Assembly: GCA_016716125.1 (NCBI GenBank)
Contig: JADJWZ010000022.1
Location: 43,580 to 107,579 of the forward strand
DNA length: 64,000 bases
Direction of reading: 5' to 3'
Source: Ignavibacteria bacterium
GTDB taxonomy: Bacteria; Bacteroidota; Ignavibacteria; Tepidaquicellales; Tepidaquicellaceae
Positions 45,861 to 54,289 of this stretch are shown here, piece by piece; position 1 is the first letter of the stretch; every line of letters starts with the position of its first letter. Under the pieces are notes generated by a model. That model was not told the origin of the DNA. It ran no database searches and was given only the letters and a program-made list of their open reading frames with translations. The position numbers and the translations under genes were made by a program.

Positions 45861-47807
45861 GTGAGAATTTTAAAAGGACTGATTCTGAATAATCTTGTCA
45901 ATAAAGATCTTCCGGATACAACTAAAACCCAGGGCAACAATAAAAACGGAAAGTACCTTGCTATTCTTTGTCTTAGTGCGTTAGGAATAGTTTTCGGAGA
46001 TATTGGTACAAGTCCTCTTTACGCGCTTCGCGAATGTTTTCACGGAGTTCATGGAATTGCTCCGCTGAAAGATAATATATTCGGCGTATTGTCGCTTATT
46101 TTCTGGGCGCTGATACTGATAATTTCTATTGAGTATATTTTAATTATAATGAGAGCTAACAATGACGGTGAAGGCGGGATCCTTGCTTTAATGTCACTTT
46201 TAAAAAGGACAGAATTTAAAAAGAAATGGGTCGGTTCAATGGTTCTGGTTTTCGGACTGTTCGGTTCAGCTTTATTATACGGTGACAGTATTATAACTCC
46301 AGCTATTTCGGTTTTATCCGCAGTGGAAGGTTTAGCGCTTGCTACTCCTTTATTTGAACCGATCATTTTGCCGGTTACAATTATTATTCTGGTTATACTT
46401 TTCAGCATGCAGAAAAGAGGAACAAGTAAGATCGGTAAAATATTCGGACCAATTACATTCACCTGGTTTATAGTTCTAGCAATACTTGGCATCAGATCAA
46501 TAATTCAGAATCCGGAAGTTTTTGCAGCTGTAAATCCATATTATGCAGTAAACTTTTTTATTGATAACGGTTTTCACGGATTTGTAATATTAGGTTCAGT
46601 ATTTCTTGTTGTTACAGGAGGTGAAGCTCTTTATGCGGATATGGGACATTTCGGGAGACAGCCCATAAAGATTACATGGTTTTGTTTAGTATTACCATCT
46701 TTACTTCTTAATTATTTCGGACAGGGCGCATTACTTATAAGAGATCCAACAGCAGCAAAAAATCCATTTTACTTACTGGCTCCTGAATGGGCATTATATC
46801 CGCTTATAGGTCTGGCAACTTTTGCAACTGTCATTGCTTCGCAGGCTGTGATCTCCGGAGCTTTTTCACTTACATTTCAGGCTTTACAGCTTGGATATCT
46901 TCCGAGGATGAGAATACTTCACACCTCTGAAGATGAAAGGGGACAGATATATATTCCTCAGATCAATTTACTTCTATTTTTTTCTACTATTGCACTGGTA
47001 CTGTCTTTCAAGTCTTCGAGTAATCTTGCTTCAGCTTACGGTATTGCTGTTACAACTACTATGCTTATTACGACAATTTTACTTTTCATTACTACAATTA
47101 AAATATGGAAATGGAATAAATTTGTTTCTGTAATAGTAATTTTATTTTTTATTACAATAGATTTATCTTTCTGGGGCGCGAACATGCTGAAGCTGCTTCA
47201 CGGAGGATGGGTGCCTTTAGCTATCGGACTCGGTATATATTTTATCATGACTACCTGGAATAAAGGCAGAAAAATACTTTTAGAAAAAATAAAACAGCAG
47301 ACTATTTCGCTTGAAAATTTTGTGACGGAAATTCTTAGTGTAAGATTAATTGCAATACCGGGTACGGCTGTCTATATGTCAAGTAATAAGAACGGAGCGC
47401 CGCCGCCGCTGATACTGAATATTAAGCATAACAGACTTCTTCATAAACAGGTTATTATACTGACTATTATTATTAAGAAAGTCCCGCATATTAAGCAGGA
47501 AGAAAGACTTGAAATACAGGAACCGACTGAAGGATTTTACAGGGTTATTGCTAATTACGGTTATATGGACATTCCGAATATTCAGAATGTCGTTGAGCTT
47601 CTGAAAAATAATAATATAAAGATCGATATTAACAGAACCACTTTCTTTCTCGGCAGAGAAACTCTCATCCCGGGTAATCGAAAGGAATTCGGACTTCTGA
47701 GAAGTAAACTTTTTATCCTTCTGTCAAATAATGCCCAAAGAGCAACTGAATTTTTTAATATACCTCCTCAGAGAGTTTTTGAAGTCGGTACTCAGGTCGA
47801 ATTATAA
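45861..47807 (+). CDS. kup: Kup-type potassium uptake protein
   Basis: The protein has 648 residues, usual for Kup/HAK. It shows the signature start LGIVFGDIGTSPLYALREC, about 12 membrane segments (VFGLFGSALLYGDSIITPAI, VVTGGEALYADMGHFG, LNYFGQGALLI) and a cytoplasmic C-terminal domain (TAVYMSSNKNGAPPPL). It imports K+ with H+ across the inner membrane. The GTG at 45861 is taken as start; about 30 residues precede the conserved core and the exact start is uncertain. The next gene begins 22 bases after its stop, and the run continues through 48690 and 49422, suggesting one transcript. Confidence 0.95.
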   Translation: MRILKGLILNNLVNKDLPDTTKTQGNNKNGKYLAILCLSALGIVFGDIGTSPLYALRECFHGVHGIAPLKDNIFGVLSLIFWALILIISIEYILIIMRANNDGEGGILALMSLLKRTEFKKKWVGSMVLVFGLFGSALLYGDSIITPAISVLSAVEGLALATPLFEPIILPVTIIILVILFSMQKRGTSKIGKIFGPITFTWFIVLAILGIRSIIQNPEVFAAVNPYYAVNFFIDNGFHGFVILGSVFLVVTGGEALYADMGHFGRQPIKITWFCLVLPSLLLNYFGQGALLIRDPTAAKNPFYLLAPEWALYPLIGLATFATVIASQAVISGAFSLTFQALQLGYLPRMRILHTSEDERGQIYIPQINLLLFFSTIALVLSFKSSSNLASAYGIAVTTTMLITTILLFITTIKIWKWNKFVSVIVILFFITIDLSFWGANMLKLLHGGWVPLAIGLGIYFIMTTWNKGRKILLEKIKQQTISLENFVTEILSVRLIAIPGTAVYMSSNKNGAPPPLILNIKHNRLLHKQVIILTIIIKKVPHIKQEERLEIQEPTEGFYRVIANYGYMDIPNIQNVVELLKNNNIKIDINRTTFFLGRETLIPGNRKEFGLLRSKLFILLSNNAQRATEFFNIPPQRVFEVGTQVEL

Positions 47808-47829
47808 CCTAAAATAAAATTTCTAATAA

Positions 47830-48690
47830 ATGTCTTTATTCTCTGAATTTAAACAATCACTAAAAACTGTCGATTCGGAAGAAATAATTGATCTGTATAT
47901 TTTCAGACCTTTATCATTTGTACTGGTAAAGTTAATTTATAATACTAACATAACTCCTAATCAGATATCTATTGTAGCTCTGATATTCGGAATTATGACC
48001 GGCGTATTTTACGGATTCGCGACATACGAATTTTTACTGCTCGGATCGCTGAGTTTTTTCATATGTAATACACTCGACTGTATGGACGGTCAGCTTGCCA
48101 GGCTGAAAAAAAACGGAACAAAGATAGGAAGAATAATTGACGGGTTTATAGATTATATAACTTCAATATCCGTCTTTATCGGTCTTGGAATTGCAATGAC
48201 ACATATAACCGGAGAACCTTTATTCAGCTGGACTCTGACTGTTACAGCAGGCGCATCAAAAGCTCTGCAGAATATGTTTTTCGATAATTACAGGAATATG
48301 TATCTCGAATATGTATATCATAAAGCGCCGGGACTCGATGAAGAAATAAGTGAATATTCAGAAGAAAAGAAAAGACTTGAATCCGTAAGCGGAAAGTATA
48401 TAGAAAAACTGCTTATTTCTTCTTACCTGTCATATTCTGAATTTCAGAAAAGATCGACAAAGCATATTGTGCTTGATGTAACGCCGGATGAATACAAAAG
48501 AAAAAATAAACATCTGCTGAGAGCGTGGAGCTGGATCGGGTCCACTACTCATATGGTTGCGTTAATTATTTTTTCGATCTTTAACAGAATTGACCTATAC
48601 CTTATATATACAGTTACAGCCGGGAATATTATATTTTTAATTCTTTATTTGATACAGAGGTCCGTTATTAATTCAATAAATAAAAAATAA
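47830..48690 (+). CDS. CDP-alcohol phosphotransferase family membrane enzyme
   Basis: The 286-residue protein has about six membrane segments. The full CDP-alcohol signature DG-x2-AR-x8-G-x3-D-x3-D is present: DGQLARLKKNGTKIGR, then IIDGFID. It transfers a phospho-alcohol from a CDP-activated donor to an acceptor hydroxyl. The adjoining gene (48690, overlap of one base) is a nucleotidyltransferase that could make such a CDP donor. The pair resembles split inositol-1-phosphate cytidylyltransferase and di-inositol-phosphate-phosphate synthase, but phospholipid head-group synthesis is an equal alternative. Confidence 0.9.
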   Translation: MSLFSEFKQSLKTVDSEEIIDLYIFRPLSFVLVKLIYNTNITPNQISIVALIFGIMTGVFYGFATYEFLLLGSLSFFICNTLDCMDGQLARLKKNGTKIGRIIDGFIDYITSISVFIGLGIAMTHITGEPLFSWTLTVTAGASKALQNMFFDNYRNMYLEYVYHKAPGLDEEISEYSEEKKRLESVSGKYIEKLLISSYLSYSEFQKRSTKHIVLDVTPDEYKRKNKHLLRAWSWIGSTTHMVALIIFSIFNRIDLYLIYTVTAGNIIFLILYLIQRSVINSINKK

Positions 48691-49418
48691 TGCAGGCGGT
48701 AATACTCGCAGCCGGAGTTTCACGAAGACTCAGACCTCTGACTGACAATACTCCGAAGTGTCTTTTAAACATCGGCGGTAAAAATCTTCTTCACAGGACA
48801 ATCGAAAATGTAATTGATAACGGCATATCGGATTTTATTTTTGTAACAGGTTATCTTGAGAACATGATAAAAGAATATATGGATAATAATTTCCCCGGTT
48901 TAAAAAAAACTTTTATCACCAATCCCGGATATGAAGTTAATAATAATTCGTATTCGCTCTGGATGACAAAGGATTATATTAAGGAAGATATGCTTCTTCT
49001 AGACAGCGATATTCTCTTTGATAAAAAAATTATAACTAAGCTGCTTGAAAGCCGTCATGAAAATTGTCTTGCCGTTAATTTTACAAAGGATCTCGACCAA
49101 GAACAGATAAAGGTGATACTTAATAACGAAAACAAAGTGCTCGAAATAGGAAAAGAAATTTCTATCGCTGAATCTGCAGGCGAATCTATCGGGATCGAAA
49201 AGTTTTCTCCATATTATATGAAAGAGCTATTCAGTATATTGGACAGGAAAATCACAAAAGAGAATATTATTAACGAGTTTTATGAAGCTTCATTTCAGGA
49301 AATAATTGATAATGGAGATTCAGGGAACAGTATTTATGCAGAGGACGTTTCGATGTTCGGCTGTATGGAAATTGATACAGTCAGTGATTATGAAAAAGCC
49401 CAAAACATTTTAATTTAA
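48690..49418 (+). CDS. Sugar/alcohol-phosphate nucleotidyltransferase
   Basis: The 242 residues carry the NTP_transferase signature AVILAAGVSRRLRPLTDNTP followed by KCLLNIGGK, and a metal-binding DSD (LLLDSDILF). Members with this start are cytidylyl- or uridylyltransferases for phosphocholine, inositol-1-phosphate or sugar-1-phosphates. The start codon overlaps the stop of the CDP-alcohol phosphotransferase (TAATG), so translational coupling and a shared pathway are likely. The substrate cannot be read from sequence alone. Confidence 0.9.
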   Translation: MQAVILAAGVSRRLRPLTDNTPKCLLNIGGKNLLHRTIENVIDNGISDFIFVTGYLENMIKEYMDNNFPGLKKTFITNPGYEVNNNSYSLWMTKDYIKEDMLLLDSDILFDKKIITKLLESRHENCLAVNFTKDLDQEQIKVILNNENKVLEIGKEISIAESAGESIGIEKFSPYYMKELFSILDRKITKENIINEFYEASFQEIIDNGDSGNSIYAEDVSMFGCMEIDTVSDYEKAQNILI

Positions 49419-49421
49419 TTA

Positions 49422-50399
49422 ATGAGCAACTATTACAAAAGACCGGGACTATTCGGAGGATTTTCACTTTTTCCGCCGGTCATAAAGATCTTACTTGTTT
49501 CGAACATTGCGATCTATGTTATTTTCAATTTGCTGCTTTCAGGTTTTCAGGTTGGCGGCATTTCCGTGGATCTTCTTATTACAAAATATTTTGCGCTGAA
49601 CCCTCTCACACCTGTACTTTTTAAGAACAGCGTCGGTCAGATTATTGAACTTAGTTTTTATCCATGGCAGATATTCACATATATGTTTCTGCACGGCGGC
49701 TTCTTTCATCTTCTTCTTAATATGTTTGCTTTATGGATGTTTGGAGTAGAGCTTGAAAATATGTGGGGACAGAAAAGATTTTTGTATTATTATTTTCTTT
49801 GCGGAGTCGGAGCGGGATTGAGTAATTTACTTATTGCTCCGCTTTTCACTTCTGTCGGACCAACTGTCGGCGCTTCCGGAGCTGTTTACGGAATACTTGT
49901 TGCATTCGGTTATCTCTTTCCTGACAGAAATATTTATATCTACGGTATATTACCGGTCAGGGCAAAGTATCTTGTTATATTCTATATGCTGCTTGAAATT
50001 TTCGCAGTAGCCGGCGGACAGGAAAGCAACATAGCGCATATTGCTCACCTCGGCGGAGGTTTAGTCGGGCTTGTTTATATGCTTGTGGTTTTTAAAAGAT
50101 CAAACAGTTTGTTTAATACTTCTTCTTTTAAAGATAAATTTAAAACCCCTAATCCCGAAAAGAAAACCTATTCCCCTTCAGTATTCAGTAACGGCGCTAA
50201 AGGAAAAAAAGAAAGTGTTTCGGAAGCAAAATATGAAGAGCTGGAGCAAACGGATTTTAAAAAAGAAATGGAAGATCAGCAAAAGCAGGCGCAGGAGAGA
50301 ATTGACGAGATACTTGACAAACTCAGTGAAGGCGGATATCAAAGTCTCACAGAAGAAGAGAAAAAAGTCCTTTTCCAGGAAAGTAAAAAATTAAGATAA
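49422..50399 (+). CDS. Rhomboid-family intramembrane serine protease
   Basis: The 325-residue protein has six membrane segments in the first 225 residues. The catalytic dyad is visible: Ser152 in GASGAVYG and His209 in AHLGGGLVG. The early WR-loop region (YMFLHGGFFHLLLNMFALWM) is intact. A long cytoplasmic tail (about 230-325) is charged and coiled-coil-like and ends in a helix rich in Glu and Lys (GGYQSLTEEEKKVLF), as in many FCB rhomboids. It cleaves membrane proteins within the bilayer; substrates are unknown. It starts three bases after the nucleotidyltransferase stop. Confidence 0.94.
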   Translation: MSNYYKRPGLFGGFSLFPPVIKILLVSNIAIYVIFNLLLSGFQVGGISVDLLITKYFALNPLTPVLFKNSVGQIIELSFYPWQIFTYMFLHGGFFHLLLNMFALWMFGVELENMWGQKRFLYYYFLCGVGAGLSNLLIAPLFTSVGPTVGASGAVYGILVAFGYLFPDRNIYIYGILPVRAKYLVIFYMLLEIFAVAGGQESNIAHIAHLGGGLVGLVYMLVVFKRSNSLFNTSSFKDKFKTPNPEKKTYSPSVFSNGAKGKKESVSEAKYEELEQTDFKKEMEDQQKQAQERIDEILDKLSEGGYQSLTEEEKKVLFQESKKLR

Positions 50400-50417
50400 G
50401 CTGTCAGAAATTAAATT

Positions 50418-50466
50418 CCAAAAATAACTTCAAATATAACTTCAAAAATAACATCAAAATAACATA
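50418..50466. repeat. Short 12-bp tandem repeat before ispG
   Basis: About four copies of CAAAAATAACTT-like units lie between the rhomboid stop and the ispG start. They probably have no function beyond spacing. Confidence 0.65.
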
Positions 50467-50482
50467 AAAGAGTCACTTTATT

Positions 50483-52429
50483 TTGCTTACTGAAACCGAT
50501 TCAATAAAATACTGCAGCAGTTTAACTACCTATTCAAGATATATAACACGAGAAGTAAATATCGGAGATATTCCGCTCGGCGGAAATAATCCGATCCGTA
50601 TTCAGTCAATGACAACAACGGATACAATGGATACTATTGCTACCGTTGAACAGTCGATCAGAATAATCGAAGCCGGAGGTGAATATGTCCGCATCACCGC
50701 TCCGAGCATTAATGAAGCGAAAAATCTTGAGAATATAAAAAATGAACTCCGCAGAAGAGGATATAAAACGCCGCTAATCGCGGATATACATTTCACACCC
50801 AATGCCGCGGAAACTGCTGCGCGCATAGTCGAGAAAGTCAGAGTCAATCCCGGGAATTATGCCGACAGAAAAAAATTCGAGACAATAGATTTTTCAGATG
50901 ATTCATATGAAGCAGAGCTGGACAGGATCAGGAAAAAGTTTACTCCTCTGATAAAGATCTGTAAAGAATACGGAACAGCTATGAGGATCGGTACCAATCA
51001 CGGTTCATTGTCAGACAGAATTATGAGCCGCTTCGGTGATACTCCGCTCGGTATGGTCGAGTCTGCGCTTGAGTTTGTGAGAATATGCGAAGAAAATAAT
51101 TATTATGAAATTGTGCTATCAATGAAAGCAAGCAATCCGAAAGTTATGGTCGAAGCATACAGACTTCTTATAAATAAAATGGAATCCGAATCAATGAATT
51201 ACCCGGTTCATCTCGGAGTCACTGAAGCAGGCGACGGTGAAGACGGAAGGATCAAGTCATCTGTCGGGATCGGCGCGCTTCTCGAAGACGGAATTGGGGA
51301 CACGGTAAGAGTTTCGCTGACTGAAGAGCCGGAGTTTGAAATTCCCGTTGCGTATGATCTTATTAAAAGATATTCGAAAAGAACTGAACTGCAGAAAGAA
51401 ATTCCGGCAGTCATTCACAATCCGCTCAGTCCATTTGCTTTTGAAAGAAGAGATACAACAGAAGTTTTTAAGACAGGCGGGAAGAATGTTCCTGTTGTTA
51501 TTCTAAGTGCAAATGATGAAATTCTGAAAAGTCCTTCCGCATTAAAAGATCTCGGATATTACTACAGCGAGTCTCTTGATAAATGGAATATCGGTGATAC
51601 GGCATTTGATTTTTTATATCTGGGAAAAAATGATATAGGTTATAAACTTCCCGGCACACTGAAAAAAATATTCGATCATGACTTCTGGATAAACTCTGAT
51701 TCGAAAAATGATTCTTACCCGCTCTTAAATATTAATCAATATGAATCCGGATGTGAAATTTCTGATAAGATAAATTTCATTGAACTCTCTTTGAATGAAC
51801 TTTCAGAAGAATTGATGAAAAAGCTTTCGGAGGAAAAGAATTTTATTGCGATTTTAAAAACCGGTAATGCTCATGCAATGGCGGAGATGAGAAGAGCGTT
51901 TATTGAGCTGATGAACAACGATCTGAAAATACCTGTAGTGATAAAAAGAAAATATGAAAATGCAACAGAGGATGAGCTGACAGTTGACAGTTCGGCTGAT
52001 ATCGGACCGCTTTTGCTTGACGGTCTTGGTGACGGGATCTGGATCGAATCTCCCGGAACTGATCTTAAAAAAATAAACAGTATAAGTTTCGGAATATTAC
52101 AGGCGACGAGAACGAGGATTTCGCGGACTGATTATATTTCATGCCCTTCCTGCGGCAGAACTTTATTTGATCTGCAGGAAACTACCGCAATGATAAGAAA
52201 CAGAACCAATCATCTCAAAGGTCTTAAGATCGCTATTATGGGATGTATTGTAAACGGTCCCGGTGAAATGGCTGACGCGGATTACGGATATGTCGGCAGC
52301 GGACCGGGAAAGATCACATTATATAAAGGAAAAGAAGTCATTAAGAAAAGCATTGATACGGATATTGCGGTTGATGAACTGATAAATCTTATTAAAGAAA
52401 ATAATGACTGGACAGAAGCTTCTGTTTAG
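50483..52429 (+). CDS. ispG: 4-hydroxy-3-methylbut-2-enyl diphosphate synthase, long form
   Basis: From TTG at 50483 the protein has 648 residues, the three-domain form found in Bacteroidota, Chlamydiae and plants rather than the short E. coli form of about 370. The N-terminal TIM barrel (NPIRIQSMTTTDT, PLIADIHFTP, RVNPGNY, LGVTEAGDGEDG) is separated by a large insertion (about 280-500) from the cluster domain. The 4Fe-4S ligands are seen: C554 and C557 (CPSCGRT), C588 and the following Glu (GCIVNGPGE). It converts MEcPP to HMBPP in the MEP pathway; ispH, the next step, is at 60727-61966. Confidence 0.96.
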   Translation: MLTETDSIKYCSSLTTYSRYITREVNIGDIPLGGNNPIRIQSMTTTDTMDTIATVEQSIRIIEAGGEYVRITAPSINEAKNLENIKNELRRRGYKTPLIADIHFTPNAAETAARIVEKVRVNPGNYADRKKFETIDFSDDSYEAELDRIRKKFTPLIKICKEYGTAMRIGTNHGSLSDRIMSRFGDTPLGMVESALEFVRICEENNYYEIVLSMKASNPKVMVEAYRLLINKMESESMNYPVHLGVTEAGDGEDGRIKSSVGIGALLEDGIGDTVRVSLTEEPEFEIPVAYDLIKRYSKRTELQKEIPAVIHNPLSPFAFERRDTTEVFKTGGKNVPVVILSANDEILKSPSALKDLGYYYSESLDKWNIGDTAFDFLYLGKNDIGYKLPGTLKKIFDHDFWINSDSKNDSYPLLNINQYESGCEISDKINFIELSLNELSEELMKKLSEEKNFIAILKTGNAHAMAEMRRAFIELMNNDLKIPVVIKRKYENATEDELTVDSSADIGPLLLDGLGDGIWIESPGTDLKKINSISFGILQATRTRISRTDYISCPSCGRTLFDLQETTAMIRNRTNHLKGLKIAIMGCIVNGPGEMADADYGYVGSGPGKITLYKGKEVIKKSIDTDIAVDELINLIKENNDWTEASV

Positions 52430-52492
52430 TTTTTTAAAATAATAAACAATTTAAATTAATTTATACTTTATCACCCCAAACCTTTTACGAAC

Positions 52493-54088
52493 ATGAAAAA
52501 AAATACATTCTTAAAATATTTAATTGTAATTACTTTTATAATAATTACAGGATCACTTCCGGCTGAAGAACCATATTCAATACAGCTTGAACAGGTAAAC
52601 ATTCCCGGTTCGCCGAAGATACATTCTTTTGCCTTTGCAGATGATAACGGCAAATGGCTTTTCATCGGAGGCAGGATAAACGGCATGCACGGCTTTGACG
52701 CTGCCACTGCTTTTCCGAAACAGTTTTCAAATACGAATATTTTTGTAGTGGATCCTGCAAGCAATATGACTTATTCCAGAAGTTTATTTGCTGATCTTGA
52801 TTTCCGCGTAGCTGATCCGCTCAGATCAACAAATATGCAATATTATTATGACGGATCTAAATTGTACATAAACGGCGGATACGGTTTTGACAGTCTGTCA
52901 AATGATTTTATTACATTTCCGACTCTCACAGTAGTGGATGTAAGTCAGACAATACAGGCAGTCATCAGCGGCAATTCAGTTGCGCCATATATTAATCAAA
53001 TCACAGATCAGAGAATGCGCGTCTGCGGTGGTGAAATGCTTAAACTCGGAGATCACTTTTATCTTACCGGCGGACATATTTTTACCGGCGCATATTCGCC
53101 GATTAGCAATGATCAGGTCTATCTGAATGAGATCAGAAAATTCAAAGTATCCGCTTCAGGTTCGAATATAAATATTTCTGATTATTCCGCATCTACAGAT
53201 ACAATTGAATTTCACAGAAGGGATATGAATCTCGTCCCGGCAATAAAACCTGACGGAATAAATCAGTATATAATTCTCTACGGCGGAGTGTTCAGAAGTT
53301 TTGCGGATCTGCCATTCCAGAATCCGATATACATAGACGGTAACGGCGCTGTAACTGATTACAGCTTCGAACAAAAAATGAGTCAGTATACTTGTTCTTA
53401 TCTTTCCGCTTTTAATTCTGCAAGCGGAAAAATGCATACTACATTTCTAGGAGGCACGAGTCTTTATTATTACAATGAAGTTTTAAATCAGCAGATACGT
53501 GATTCGCTTGTACCTTTTATAAATGACATTACTACATTGACAAGAAATTCAGACGGTACTTCAGCAGAAATTATTTCTCCGACGAAAATGCCTGCGCTTC
53601 TTGGCACCAATGCAAAATTTATAATTAGTCCGACTGTTCCGCAGTATCCAAACAGAGTAATTAAGCTGAATGAAATATCGGGTAATACATTTGCCGGATA
53701 TATCTTCGGCGGAATCAGGGCGTATCTGCCGAATAAAACCCCGAGCTTTGCAAGTGAGTATATCTTTAAAGTTTATATCAATCCAAAGCCTATCGGCATT
53801 CAGCCGATCACAGGTTCAGTTCCTGACGGATACAGCCTCGGTCAGAATTATCCAAATCCATTTAATCCGGTCACTAAAATTAAATTTGAAATTTCGAATA
53901 ATGAATTTGTAAGACTTGCGGTTTATAATACAGTAGGAAATGAGATCGCTGTGATTGTAAATGAAAGACTTTCTCCCGGAGTATATGAAACAGAATTTTC
54001 TGCAGAGGGACTGTCAAGCGGGATTTATTATTATAAGCTGTCATCGGAAAAATATTCCGAGACAAAAAAAATGCTGCTGATTAAATAA
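52493..54088 (+). CDS. Secreted Kelch-like propeller protein with T9SS sorting domain
   Basis: The 531 residues start with a signal peptide (YLIVITFIIITGSLPAEE). A propeller with paired-glycine strands follows (FIGGRINGMHGF, NGGYGFDS, RVCGGE, LTGGHIFTG, YGGVF). From about residue 450 there is a T9SS type A domain (NYPNPFNPVTKIKFEI, LSSGIYYYKL, KKMLLIK). It is probably displayed on the surface by T9SS. It is a close paralogue of 54290-56164, sharing IHSFAFA, FPKQFSN, RRDMNLVPAIKPDGI and KMPALLGTNAKFI. Function unknown. It follows ispG by 63 bases, probably with its own promoter. Confidence 0.9.
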   Translation: MKKNTFLKYLIVITFIIITGSLPAEEPYSIQLEQVNIPGSPKIHSFAFADDNGKWLFIGGRINGMHGFDAATAFPKQFSNTNIFVVDPASNMTYSRSLFADLDFRVADPLRSTNMQYYYDGSKLYINGGYGFDSLSNDFITFPTLTVVDVSQTIQAVISGNSVAPYINQITDQRMRVCGGEMLKLGDHFYLTGGHIFTGAYSPISNDQVYLNEIRKFKVSASGSNINISDYSASTDTIEFHRRDMNLVPAIKPDGINQYIILYGGVFRSFADLPFQNPIYIDGNGAVTDYSFEQKMSQYTCSYLSAFNSASGKMHTTFLGGTSLYYYNEVLNQQIRDSLVPFINDITTLTRNSDGTSAEIISPTKMPALLGTNAKFIISPTVPQYPNRVIKLNEISGNTFAGYIFGGIRAYLPNKTPSFASEYIFKVYINPKPIGIQPITGSVPDGYSLGQNYPNPFNPVTKIKFEISNNEFVRLAVYNTVGNEIAVIVNERLSPGVYETEFSAEGLSSGIYYYKLSSEKYSETKKMLLIK

Positions 54089-54289
54089 AATTGCAAAACA
54101 TAATAAGGATGGAATCAAAATCAGAAAAACTTATAAAGTAATCTGGTAACGGATTTTCAATATGAATTACTCCCTTAGTTTATATTAAAGCATTTCTCAT
54201 ATTTGCAGATAATTCCGAAGGAAGATATATATATCTGTATATAAATAAATTATTTATTAAAATTTAAAACCGACTAATTAAATTAATTC

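Noticed and set aside
46049..46492. 147-residue minus-strand open frame inside kup
   Set aside because: The plus strand here encodes invariant Kup motifs, so the antisense frame is incidental.
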